64,000 nucleotides of DNA from contig NZ_FPAY01000001.1 of assembly GCF_900116495.1 (NCBI RefSeq), positions 806,001 to 870,000 of the forward strand. The letters are read 5' to 3'. The notes under the pieces are model-generated. The model was not told the DNA's origin, made no database searches, and saw nothing but the letters and a program-made list of their open reading frames with translations. Origin of the DNA: Arthrobacter sp. ov118. GTDB taxonomy: Bacteria; Actinomycetota; Actinomycetes; Actinomycetales; Micrococcaceae. A program made the translations under genes and the position numbers. The stretch's first letter is position 1. Each line of letters starts with the position of its first letter. Below, piece after piece: positions 25,281 through 33,088 of the stretch.

Positions 25281-26024
25281 TTATTCCCTTTGTTCCTGCG
25301 CGGCATGGATTGCGGCCAAGGCGGTGGTGATTTCCGTTTCGGCCGCCGCCTTGTCGATACCTAGGCCGGCGAGCACCCCGGCACCGGCTTCAAGCTCCAG
25401 CAGCGCAAGCAGGATGTGCTCGGTTCCGATGTAGTTGTGGCCCAGCCGCAAGGCCTGCCGGAAGGTCAGTTCCAGTGCCTTCCTCGCCTGCGCATCGTAC
25501 GGGATGAGTTCTGGCACCTGGTCAGCCGCGGGCGGCAGGGACGCGGTGGCGGCCTGCCGCACGGCCTCCGGGGAAATTCCCTGCGCGCTCATGGCCCGCG
25601 CCCCCAGGCCGTGCGGCTCGGCCAGCAGCCCGAGCAACAGGTGTGCGGGGCCGATCTCATCATTGCCCGCGGCACGGGCTTCGTTCTGGGCAGCAACCAC
25701 CACGTTCCTGGCCCGCGGCGTGAACCTGCTGAACCCCTGGCGGGGATCCAGATCCAGCGGTTCAGCGGAGCCCTTTGGCACGAAGCGTTTCTGGGCCGCC
25801 TGCTTGCTGACCCCCATGCTCCTGCCGATCTCCGACCAGGAAGCACCGGAGCGCCGGGCCTGGTCCACGAAATGACCGATCAGGTGGTCGGCCACGTCAC
25901 CCAGATGATCCGCGGCAATCACCGCGTCTGTGAGCTGTTCGAGGGCATCGGGATGCACCTTCTTTATGGCCTCGATGAGGTCGTCGAGACGGACCGGATT
26001 CGTCATCCGAAGAGGATCGCTCAT
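25281..26024 (-). CDS. Clp N-terminal (ClpA/C repeat) domain protein with HTH
   Basis: 247 residues. The first 85 residues include a helix-turn-helix-like stretch (SGASWSEIGRSMGVSKQAAQKRF). The rest carries two Clp_N repeats (FTPRARNVVVAAQNEARAAGNDEIGPAHLLLGLL and RKALELTFRQALRLGHNYIGTEHILLALL), as found at the N terminus of ClpC. There is no ATPase domain, so it may be an adaptor or DNA-linked decoy for Clp substrates rather than an unfoldase. The start could also be ATG 26006. Confidence 0.82.
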   Translation of the reverse strand: MSDPLRMTNPVRLDDLIEAIKKVHPDALEQLTDAVIAADHLGDVADHLIGHFVDQARRSGASWSEIGRSMGVSKQAAQKRFVPKGSAEPLDLDPRQGFSRFTPRARNVVVAAQNEARAAGNDEIGPAHLLLGLLAEPHGLGARAMSAQGISPEAVRQAATASLPPAADQVPELIPYDAQARKALELTFRQALRLGHNYIGTEHILLALLELEAGAGVLAGLGIDKAAAETEITTALAAIHAAQEQRE

Positions 26025-26323
26025 GCGTCAACCTTAAGTTGCCAAGAGGCGCCCGTCAACCCTTGATTGACGCTCGACGCAGAGCCGTGTGCCGGGCGCC
26101 AAAAGCATCCCGCGACACCTCAAGCCACATGAACCTGCGTTGCAGTTCATGGCGCTGGGTTGCCTGTCAAGCGCCCTGCATGGCGCCATATGTAGCGCCG
26201 TTTCCTCCTGTTGAGCGTCCGTTGCGCAGTGCTGGCCAAGACCGTGAAAGCCGTGTTTAGGTGATTCAACGGTCAAGGCCGGGCCGCAGCAAAACATGGA
26301 CTCACCACGAACAGGAGGACCCG
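26025..26323. other. Intergenic region between divergent genes
   Basis: About 300 bp between the ClpN-like gene and the leader peptide. It must hold both promoters. Near 26025-26075 two related stretches (GCGTCAACC and CGTCAACCC...TTGACGC) form a loose inverted arrangement, but no operator can be named. Apart from these I see nothing coding. Confidence 0.4.
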
Positions 26324-26437
26324 ATGCCGCAGACATCCCACAGCACGCAAGGCACCCACACCTCAGGTTCGCTCTGTTGCCGCCGGCACCGAATGTGCAC
26401 GCCGAAGGAGCACGCCGCGCGGCGTGGCCGGCGTTGA
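26324..26437 (+). CDS. Cysteine-containing leader peptide of the sulfonate operon
   Basis: 37 codons from ATG 26324 with a strong ACAGGAGGAC ribosome site. The peptide contains the cluster SLCCRRHRMC, with tandem Cys codons, an Arg-Arg-His and a further Cys. Actinobacterial sulfur and sulfonate genes are often preceded by such short frames, and in mycobacteria poly-Cys upstream frames act as cysteine-responsive attenuators. It lies 218 bp before a sulfonate-type ABC operon. Cysteine shortage would stall ribosomes on the CC pair and alter expression downstream; that mechanism is inferred. Confidence 0.7.
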   Translation: MPQTSHSTQGTHTSGSLCCRRHRMCTPKEHAARRGRR

Positions 26438-26655
26438 TTTCCCCGCCGACCACCAAGCACCACCGCTAGCCCCCTGCTGTTCCGCCACCGCCAAGCGCCA
26501 CCGCGAGACCGCTAAACCCGCCGACTACTGACAGCCACCCCCTCAGCCAGGCGGCTGCAATATCCCCCTTGCCCCGTGCCCGGGCGCTCTCCCGGGCCGG
26601 CTCCGCTGTGCCCGCCTGTCCCGAATCTCGCGCTTCACCTTCCTGAAAGGCCGCA
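26438..26655 (+). promoter_or_regulatory. C-rich attenuator-like leader with hairpin
   Basis: Between the leader peptide stop and the ABC operon, bases 26461-26550 are about half C and only one fifth G with many YC steps, the composition favoured by Rho. A G/C-only hairpin (GCCCGGG 26578-26584, CCCGGGC 26591-26597) follows. Untranslated RNA here would be a good Rho loading site. Together with the Cys-containing leader this forms a plausible attenuation unit. Confidence 0.5.
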
Positions 26656-27819
26656 ATGTTCTTCACGTCTTCCACCCCTGCCCCACCAACGGAGGGATCC
26701 TCCACTTTGGCCGGTCGCGCTGGCACCCGCACAATCACCCAGCGCGCAGTCACCCGACGCCGGACCCTGGGCACCCTCCTGGCCCTGCCCGCACTGGCCG
26801 TGCTGACCGCCTGCGGCGGGACTGCCACCGCCGGCAGCCAGCAAGTCAGCCAGGCCGCACTGGCACCGCTCGCCACCACTGTCCCCGCCGGGATCACCAT
26901 CAAAGTGGGCGACCCCAGCATCCGCGTGGCCCTCGAACTGTCGGGCCTGATCAAGGAGCTGGACGGCATCAACGTGGAGTTCGCCAACATCTCCGGCGGC
27001 CCGCAGACCACCGAGGCCTTCCGCGCCAAGGCGCTGGACGTCGGCTCCGTGGCAGACATCCCGCCGATCCACGCCACCTGGACCGGCCTGAACGTGCGGA
27101 TCATCGCCACCGCCTACCGGCAGGACGCGGTAAACCACCCGCTGTACGAACTCGGCGTCGCCCCCGGCTCCGGCATCAACTCCCTGGCGGACCTGCGCGG
27201 CAAGAAGGTGGCCTACAGCCCCGGCCAGGCCCAGGGCGCCCTGGTCCTGCGCATCCTGGCAAAAGCCGGACTCAAGCAGGAGGACGTAAAGCTGGTGGAA
27301 CTGCCCAGCACCGGCGACACCTATTCCACGGCACTGTCCAGCAAGCAGGTGGACGCCGCACCGCTGGGCGGCGTCCAGATCAAGCGTTACCTCGCCAAAT
27401 ACAAGAACGACGGCGCGGCCACCCTGCGCCATGGGCTACGGGACGATCCGAGCCTCCTGTACTCCCCAACCGAGGTCCTCGCCGATCCTGCCCGAGCCGC
27501 CGCCCTGGCGAAGTACGTCGGGGTGTGGGGCAAGGCGCAGCGCTGGATCGAAGACCACCCGAAGGAATGGCTGGAGGGCTACTACATTAAGGACCAGGGC
27601 CTGTCCCGCGAGGACGGGCAGTACCTGATCGACGCCGCCGGCAAGAGGGACCTGCCCACATCCTGGGCGGAGGGCATCGCCCGCCACCAGCAGACCATCG
27701 ACCTGCTGTCCCGGGAACAGAAAAAGCCCCAGCTTAAGGCTGCGGACCTCTACGACACCCGGTACGAGGCCATCGCCGGCTCCGCCTTCGCCGCGGCCGC
27801 CAAGGGAGGCGCCGCGTGA
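26656..27819 (+). CDS. ssuA: ABC transporter substrate-binding lipoprotein (sulfonate/taurine type)
   Basis: 387 residues. A twin-Arg-like RRRTLGTLLALPALAVLTACGG is a lipoprotein signal with the acylated Cys in LTAC. The mature part matches SsuA/TauA-type proteins: ITIKVGDPSIRVALELSGLIKEL, then FRAKALDVGSVADIPPIHATWTGLNVRIIA. It ends at a GTGA overlap with the permease gene. With the two flavin monooxygenases downstream, the ligand is most likely an organosulfur compound. The exact sulfonate or sulfone cannot be read from sequence. Confidence 0.85.
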   Translation: MFFTSSTPAPPTEGSSTLAGRAGTRTITQRAVTRRRTLGTLLALPALAVLTACGGTATAGSQQVSQAALAPLATTVPAGITIKVGDPSIRVALELSGLIKELDGINVEFANISGGPQTTEAFRAKALDVGSVADIPPIHATWTGLNVRIIATAYRQDAVNHPLYELGVAPGSGINSLADLRGKKVAYSPGQAQGALVLRILAKAGLKQEDVKLVELPSTGDTYSTALSSKQVDAAPLGGVQIKRYLAKYKNDGAATLRHGLRDDPSLLYSPTEVLADPARAAALAKYVGVWGKAQRWIEDHPKEWLEGYYIKDQGLSREDGQYLIDAAGKRDLPTSWAEGIARHQQTIDLLSREQKKPQLKAADLYDTRYEAIAGSAFAAAAKGGAA

Positions 27820-28679
27820 GCGCCGCCACCGTACTGGAACGTCCCGCCGTCGCACCCCACCAGCACCCGGACCTCGCGGACCGGGAGGACGTCCGGCCCG
27901 CCGGAAGGAGGCTGGGACCGGGACCACGACGGCGGCTCGCCTGGCTGCTGGGCCCCTCGGCTTTGCTGCTGCTCTGGACCGTTTCTTCGGGTACCGGGCT
28001 CCTGGACCCCCGGGTCCTCTCCGAACCCTGGACCGTGGTGGTCACTGCCGGTGAACTGATCGCCGACGGCCGGCTGCAGGAAAACCTCGCCGTCTCGGCC
28101 CAGAGGGCCCTGCTCGGCCTGATCTTCGGAACCGTCGTCGGCGCCGTGCTGGCGCTTGTCGCCGGGCTGAGCCGGGTCGGGGAAGCGCTGATCGACGGAC
28201 CAGTGCAGATCAAACGCGCCATTCCCGGCCTCGCCCTGATCCCGCTCCTCATCCTGTGGTTCGGCATCGACGAGACCATGAAGGTCCTCACCATCACCTT
28301 GGGCGTCTTCGTCCCCGTCTACCTGCAGACCTATGCGGGGCTGCGCGGCATCGACCTGCGCTACGTCGAACTGGCCCAGACCGTGCGCCTCAGCCGGGCA
28401 AGCTTCATCCGCCGGGTGGTTCTGCCGGGCGCCCTTCCCGGATTCTTCCTCGGCCTTCGCTTCGCGGTCACCGGCGCGTGGGTGTCCCTGGTGGTCGTGG
28501 AGCAGATCAACGCCACCAGCGGGATCGGCTACATGATGGAGCTCGCCCGCACCTATGGCCAAACCAACATCATCGTCCTCGGACTGGCCGTCTACGGCAT
28601 TCTCGGCCTCCTCTCCGACGGCACCGTCCGCCTCATCGAACGAAAGGCCCTCTCATGGCAGCGAACACTGGCGGGCTGA
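27816..28679 (+). CDS. ssuC: ABC transporter permease (sulfonate type)
   Basis: 287 residues from GTG 27816, overlapping the lipoprotein stop (GTGA). It has about six membrane segments and the cytoplasmic coupling loop with the EAA-type signature (ELAQTVRLSRASFIRRVVLPGALPGFFLGLRF). A 45-residue polar N terminus precedes the first helix. It pairs with the ATPase whose start lies inside this gene. Binding-protein-dependent import of sulfonates is the best guess. Confidence 0.88.
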   Translation: MSAATVLERPAVAPHQHPDLADREDVRPAGRRLGPGPRRRLAWLLGPSALLLLWTVSSGTGLLDPRVLSEPWTVVVTAGELIADGRLQENLAVSAQRALLGLIFGTVVGAVLALVAGLSRVGEALIDGPVQIKRAIPGLALIPLLILWFGIDETMKVLTITLGVFVPVYLQTYAGLRGIDLRYVELAQTVRLSRASFIRRVVLPGALPGFFLGLRFAVTGAWVSLVVVEQINATSGIGYMMELARTYGQTNIIVLGLAVYGILGLLSDGTVRLIERKALSWQRTLAG

Positions 28680-29539
28680 CCGCCGTCGCCCCTTCCGCCG
28701 TCGAACGTCCCTCCGCCGCCCGGCTCGCCGTGGCAGCCAACACAGGCGCCCGTCCCGCCCTGGCGGCGAACGCGGCCGTGTCCGTGCGCGGCCTGATCCG
28801 CGGCTTTGGGCCCAAAGGCGTGCTGAACGGCGTGGACCTGGACATCGCCCCCGGCGAATTCGTGGCCCTCCTCGGCCCCAGCGGCTGCGGCAAAAGCACC
28901 CTGCTGCGTGCCCTCGCCGGCCTGGACCGCGACGTGCGCGGCAGCGGCGTCATTCGCGTCCCGGACCGCGTTTCGGTGGTGTTCCAGGATTCACGGCTGC
29001 TGCCCTGGGACACGGTGCTGGGCAACGTCACCCTGGGCCTTCGGGAGCACGCCGAGACCCGGGCATGCAGGGCCCTCGCCGAGGTGGGGCTCGCCGGCCG
29101 CGAAAAATCGTGGCCGCACCAGCTGTCCGGCGGCGAGCAGCAGCGCGTGGCGCTGGCCCGGTCGCTGGTCCGTGAACCGCAGCTGCTGCTGGCGGACGAA
29201 CCGTTCGGCGCCCTCGACGCCCTGACCCGGATCAGGATGCACGGGCTGCTCCGGGACCTGGTGACCGCGCACCGCCCGGCGGTCCTGCTGGTCACCCACG
29301 ACGTGGACGAGGCCATCGCCCTGGCCGACCGGATCGTGGTCCTTGACCACGGCCGCACCGCCACTGTCCGACCCGTGGCACCGCAGGTCGGTTCCGCTGC
29401 CGATGCCGCCGGCCACGAAGCGCTGCGCCGCGACCTCCTCACCGCCCTCGGCGTCCACACCAGCGTCGGCACCGCCATCGAATCCGCCGCCGGAGCAGCC
29501 GAAGCGGCCGCCCGCCCAGCCGCCGCGGGCGCCCGCTGA
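28655..29539 (+). CDS. ssuB: ABC transporter ATP-binding protein (sulfonate type)
   Basis: 294 residues from ATG 28655, overlapping the permease by 25 bp, with GAAAGG upstream. Walker A is GPSGCGKST, the signature is LSGGEQQRVALARSL, Walker B is LLLADEPFGALDA, and the H-loop is LLVTHDVDEAIAL. An Ala-rich extension of about 45 residues precedes the domain and an Ala-rich tail of about 35 follows. SsuB/TauB-like ATPases are normally about 255 residues, so the extra ends are unusual but low in complexity. Confidence 0.9.
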   Translation: MAANTGGLTAVAPSAVERPSAARLAVAANTGARPALAANAAVSVRGLIRGFGPKGVLNGVDLDIAPGEFVALLGPSGCGKSTLLRALAGLDRDVRGSGVIRVPDRVSVVFQDSRLLPWDTVLGNVTLGLREHAETRACRALAEVGLAGREKSWPHQLSGGEQQRVALARSLVREPQLLLADEPFGALDALTRIRMHGLLRDLVTAHRPAVLLVTHDVDEAIALADRIVVLDHGRTATVRPVAPQVGSAADAAGHEALRRDLLTALGVHTSVGTAIESAAGAAEAAARPAAAGAR

Positions 29540-29576
29540 CCCGAAACGCCCCACCCTGACCAGCAAGGAGCACTCC

Positions 29577-30956
29577 ATGACTTCCCACAACCCGGCCCCG
29601 CAGCGGCGCCAACTCCACCTCAACGCCTTCCTGATGAGCACCGGGCACCACGAGTCGTCCTGGCGGCTGCCCGAGAGCGACCCGCAGGCCAACACCGACG
29701 TGGAACACTACAAGCAGCTGGCCCGCACCGCCGAGCGCGGCAAGCTGGACTCCATCTTCTTCGCCGACTCCCCCGTCCTGTTCGGCGAGGTGGGCCGCCG
29801 CCCCGCCGGCAAGCTGGAACCCACCGTGCTGCTGACGGCTATCGCCGGCACCACCGACCGCATCGGACTGATCGCCACCGCCTCCACCACCTACAACGAG
29901 CCGTTCAACCTGGCCCGCCGCTTCGCCTCGGTGGACTGGGTCAGCGGCGGCCGTGCGGGCTGGAACGTGGTCACCACCGCCGGCCCGGACGCTGCCCGGA
30001 ACTTCGGGGTGGACGACCAGCCGACGCACGCCGTCCGGTACGAGCGTGCCGCGGAATTCCTCGAGGTGGCACGGAAGCTCTGGGACAGCTGGGAGGACGA
30101 TGCCGTCGTCGCCGACAAAGCTGAAGGCATCTGGGCTGACGGCGGGAAGATCCGCGTCATCGACCACGAGGGCAAACACTTCAGGGTCCGCGGCCCGCTC
30201 AACGTCCAGCGCCCACCCCAGGGGCACCCGCTGATCGTCCAGGCCGGTTCGTCCGAGGACGGCAAGGACCTCGCGGCACGGTACGCGGACGCCGTCTTCA
30301 CGGCCCACCAGACCCTCGCGGACGCGCAGGACTTCTACCGGGATCTGAAGGCCCGCACGGCCGCCGCCGGCCGCGACCCGGAAACCCTCAAGATCCTTCC
30401 CGGGATCGTGCCCGTCATCGGCGCCAGCGAGGAGGAGGCGCTGGAGCTCGAACGCGAGCTGGACCGGCTGATCAAGCCGGAGTACGCCCGGATCCAGCTG
30501 GCCAAGACCCTGCGCGTCAACCCGCAGGACCTGCCCCTGGACCGCCAGCTGCCGGACGACCTGCCCAGCGAGGACCAGATCGAGGGCGCCAAGAGCCGCT
30601 ACACCCTGATCGTGCAGCTGGCCTGCCGGGAGCAGCTCACGGTCCGGCAGCTGATCGGACGCCTGGGCGGCGGACGCGGGCACCGTACCTTCACCGGAAC
30701 CCCGGTGCAGGTCGCGGACGCCATCCAGGAATGGTTCGACGGCGGCGCGGCGGACGGTTTCAACATCATGCCGCCCGTGCTGCCCTCGGGACTGGACGCG
30801 TTCGTGGACCAGGTGGTGCCCGTCCTCCAGGAACGCGGCCTGTTCCGCACCGAGTACACGGCCCGGACGCTGCGCGGGCACTACGGTCTGGAGCGCCCTG
30901 CCAACCGCTACGCCGGCGCCGCACCAGAGCTGGCCTCTATCGGGGCGGCGCTGTAA
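29577..30956 (+). CDS. LLM-class flavin-dependent monooxygenase (NtaA/SnaA/DszA type), copy 1
   Basis: 459 residues from ATG 29577 with AAGGAG upstream. NAFLMSTGHHESSWRLPES, SIFFADSPVLFGE, RFASVDWVSGGRAGWNVVTT and VQAGSSEDGKDLAARYADAVFT are the markers of the long bacterial-luciferase-like branch, which uses reduced flavin to split C-S or C-N bonds. In a sulfonate-type ABC operon the likely job is desulfurising an imported organosulfur compound such as a sulfone. The next gene is a paralogue overlapping by one base. A separate flavin reductase is needed and none is encoded here. Confidence 0.88.
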   Translation: MTSHNPAPQRRQLHLNAFLMSTGHHESSWRLPESDPQANTDVEHYKQLARTAERGKLDSIFFADSPVLFGEVGRRPAGKLEPTVLLTAIAGTTDRIGLIATASTTYNEPFNLARRFASVDWVSGGRAGWNVVTTAGPDAARNFGVDDQPTHAVRYERAAEFLEVARKLWDSWEDDAVVADKAEGIWADGGKIRVIDHEGKHFRVRGPLNVQRPPQGHPLIVQAGSSEDGKDLAARYADAVFTAHQTLADAQDFYRDLKARTAAAGRDPETLKILPGIVPVIGASEEEALELERELDRLIKPEYARIQLAKTLRVNPQDLPLDRQLPDDLPSEDQIEGAKSRYTLIVQLACREQLTVRQLIGRLGGGRGHRTFTGTPVQVADAIQEWFDGGAADGFNIMPPVLPSGLDAFVDQVVPVLQERGLFRTEYTARTLRGHYGLERPANRYAGAAPELASIGAAL

Positions 30957-32308
30957 TGGCCCGGCAGCTGAAACTCAACCTGTTCATCTACCCCGGCGGC
31001 CACCACGAGGCCGCCTGGCGGCACCCGAAGTCCCAGCCCGAGCGGCTCCTGGACATCCGGTTCTACCAGGAACTGGCCCAGCGCGCGGAGCAGGCAAAGC
31101 TGGACGCCGTGTTCTACGCCGATGGCCCGGCGCTGGAAAGCAACGTCCAGTACGCCACCCGGTTCCGGATCGAGCCGTTCACCTGGCTGTCCGCGATCGC
31201 CGTCGCAACTGAACGGATCGGCCTGATCGGCACGGCCAGCACCACGTACCTGGAGCCGTACAACGCGGCCCGGCTGTTCGCCTCGCTGGACCACCTCAGC
31301 GGCGGCCGCGCGGGCTGGAACATCGTCACCACCGGCGCCGAACGCGCCGCGCAGAACTTTGGCCTGGACCAGCACCCCCCGCACGCGGAGCGGTATGCCC
31401 GTGCCGATGAATTCGTGCGCGTGGTGGGCAAGCTCTGGGACAGCTGGGAGGACGCGGCGGTGGTGGCCGACGCCGGCACGGGAGTTTTCGCCGACACCTC
31501 ACGGATTCATCCCATTGAGCATGAGGGCGAATACTTCCGCGTCGCGGGGCCGCTGAACACGCCGCGGTCCCCGCAGGGACGGCCGGTGCATGTGCAGGCG
31601 GGGTCCTCCGCCGACGGGAAGGCTTTCGCGGCGCAGCATGCGGAGGCGGTGTTCACGGCGCACCAGACCCTGGACAGTGCCCAGGCGTTTTATGCCGACA
31701 TCAAGGCTCAGGCGTCGGCGCTGGACCGCGATCCGGATCAGCTCCTGGTGCTGCCGGGCATCAGCCCGTACCTCGGTTCCACCGAGGCCGAGGCCCGGGC
31801 GCTCAAGCAGGAATTCGACGAGCTGACTCAGCCGGAGTACGGGCTGGGCATCCTGCGCAAGCTGCTCGGCGTCGACCTTGAGGGGGTGTTGCTGGACGAG
31901 ACCTTCCCGGCGGAACTCCTCGCCGCGGCGGGGCGGGAGGGCAGCCGCAGCCAGCTGCTTCTGGACGTCATCCGCCGCGAAAACCTGACCGTACGCCAGG
32001 TGCTGCACCGCTTCGCCGGGGCCCGCGGCCACTACGTCTTCGCGGGAACCCCGGTGCAGATGGCAGACGAGATCCAGCGCTGGTTCGAAGGCGGCGCCGC
32101 TGACGGGTTCAACATCATGCCCCCTTGGCTGCCCGGGGGTTTTGAGGCCTTCGCCGACGAGGTGGTTCCCATTCTGCAGTCCCGCGGTCTCTTCCGCACC
32201 GAGTACACCGGCCGGACCCTGCGCGAGCACTTCGGCCTCGACCGTCCTGAAAGCCAGTACCGTCCCGCCAGCCGGCACAGCCAGCAACTACTAGGAGCAC
32301 ACGCATGA
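30956..32308 (+). CDS. LLM-class flavin-dependent monooxygenase (NtaA/SnaA/DszA type), copy 2
   Basis: 450 residues, start ATG sharing its first base with the previous stop (TAATG). The same family marks appear: NLFIYPGGHHEAAWRHPKS, AVFYADGPALESN, RLFASLDHLSGGRAGWNIVTT, VQAGSSADGKAFAAQHAEAVFT. It differs enough from copy 1 to suggest two substrates or two successive oxidation steps. Its stop overlaps the start of an aldo/keto reductase remnant (ATGA), so the operon once continued. Confidence 0.88.
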   Translation: MARQLKLNLFIYPGGHHEAAWRHPKSQPERLLDIRFYQELAQRAEQAKLDAVFYADGPALESNVQYATRFRIEPFTWLSAIAVATERIGLIGTASTTYLEPYNAARLFASLDHLSGGRAGWNIVTTGAERAAQNFGLDQHPPHAERYARADEFVRVVGKLWDSWEDAAVVADAGTGVFADTSRIHPIEHEGEYFRVAGPLNTPRSPQGRPVHVQAGSSADGKAFAAQHAEAVFTAHQTLDSAQAFYADIKAQASALDRDPDQLLVLPGISPYLGSTEAEARALKQEFDELTQPEYGLGILRKLLGVDLEGVLLDETFPAELLAAAGREGSRSQLLLDVIRRENLTVRQVLHRFAGARGHYVFAGTPVQMADEIQRWFEGGAADGFNIMPPWLPGGFEAFADEVVPILQSRGLFRTEYTGRTLREHFGLDRPESQYRPASRHSQQLLGAHA

Positions 32309-32375
32309 CCGAGTACCGCCCCCTGGGGTCCACCGCCTCAAGGTCAGCCCGCTGACGCTGGTTCCGCACCAACCA
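32305..32375 (+). pseudogene. Truncated, frameshifted aldo/keto reductase
   Basis: ATG 32305 overlaps the monooxygenase stop as in a coupled operon gene and reads MTEYRPLGST. A single-base frame change then restores LKVSPLTLV, together giving the usual aldo/keto reductase N terminus. The rest of the gene is missing, and within 30 bp comes the 3' end of the response-regulator gene. A deletion therefore removed most of the third operon gene. Confidence 0.7.
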
Positions 32376-32404
32376 CCGGGGCCTCGCCGCCGCCCGCGGC
32401 CTGT

Positions 32405-33088
32405 TCAGGCACCCAGTAGACGGCGTTCGTGGGCGAATGCCACCAACTGGAGACGGGTGCGGAGTTCCAGTTTGTCCAGGACGTTGCGCAGATGAGTTTT
32501 GATCGTGGCTTCAGAAACAAACAGACTCTCAGCCATTTCACCATTGCTGAGACCTTTGGCCGCGAGTAGGAAGACGTCCCGCTCCCTCACGGACAGCACG
32601 GCAAGTACGGACAAGTCCGGACCGGTAGCAGGAACGCTTCGGGCAGCATGCTCGAAGAGAGAGTGAATGGATCCTGGGGCGATGACGGCGTAGCCGGAGT
32701 GGACGGTCCGGATCGCGGCCAGCAGGAATTCCGGTTCCGCGCTCTTGAGCAGATACCCGCTCGCCCCGGCTTGCACGGCCTGGACGACGGCCTGGTCCCT
32801 GTTGAACGTGGTCAGCGCGATGATCTTTGGCTTGTCGGCGCCTGCAGCCGCGGCGTGCTGCACGATCCGCCGGGTGGCTTCGACGCCATCCATGATCGGC
32901 ATCCGCAAGTCCATCAGCATGACGTCCGGGCGCCGTTCGGTTGCCAGGGTCACCGCGCCTTCCCCGTCACCGGCCTCCCCCGAGAGTTCCAAGTCCCCCT
33001 GGCTCTCTATCAGCATGCGGATACCCGCCCGGAACAAGGGTTGGTCGTCCACCAGGGCCACGGTGATGCGCGCCCCGGCATCAGCCAC
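32405..33088 (-). CDS. NarL/LuxR-family response regulator
   Basis: 227 residues from GTG 33088, which overlaps the kinase stop by 8 bp; longer starts would lie inside the kinase gene. The receiver domain has the acidic pair VDD, phospho-acceptor Asp in DVMLMDLRMP, the Thr in IIALTTF and the Lys in SGYLLKSA. The C-terminal HTH is LSVRERDVFLLAAKGLSNGEMAESLFVSEATIKTHLRNVL. It is partner of the adjacent histidine kinase. An MDR exporter gene upstream on the same strand is a plausible target. Confidence 0.93.
   Translation of the reverse strand: MADAGARITVALVDDQPLFRAGIRMLIESQGDLELSGEAGDGEGAVTLATERRPDVMLMDLRMPIMDGVEATRRIVQHAAAAGADKPKIIALTTFNRDQAVVQAVQAGASGYLLKSAEPEFLLAAIRTVHSGYAVIAPGSIHSLFEHAARSVPATGPDLSVLAVLSVRERDVFLLAAKGLSNGEMAESLFVSEATIKTHLRNVLDKLELRTRLQLVAFAHERRLLGA

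Noticed and set aside
26025..26080. HspR/HAIR-like operator upstream of the ClpN-like gene
   Set aside because: The half-sites deviate strongly from CTTGAGT-N7-ACTCAAG, so the match is not better than chance.
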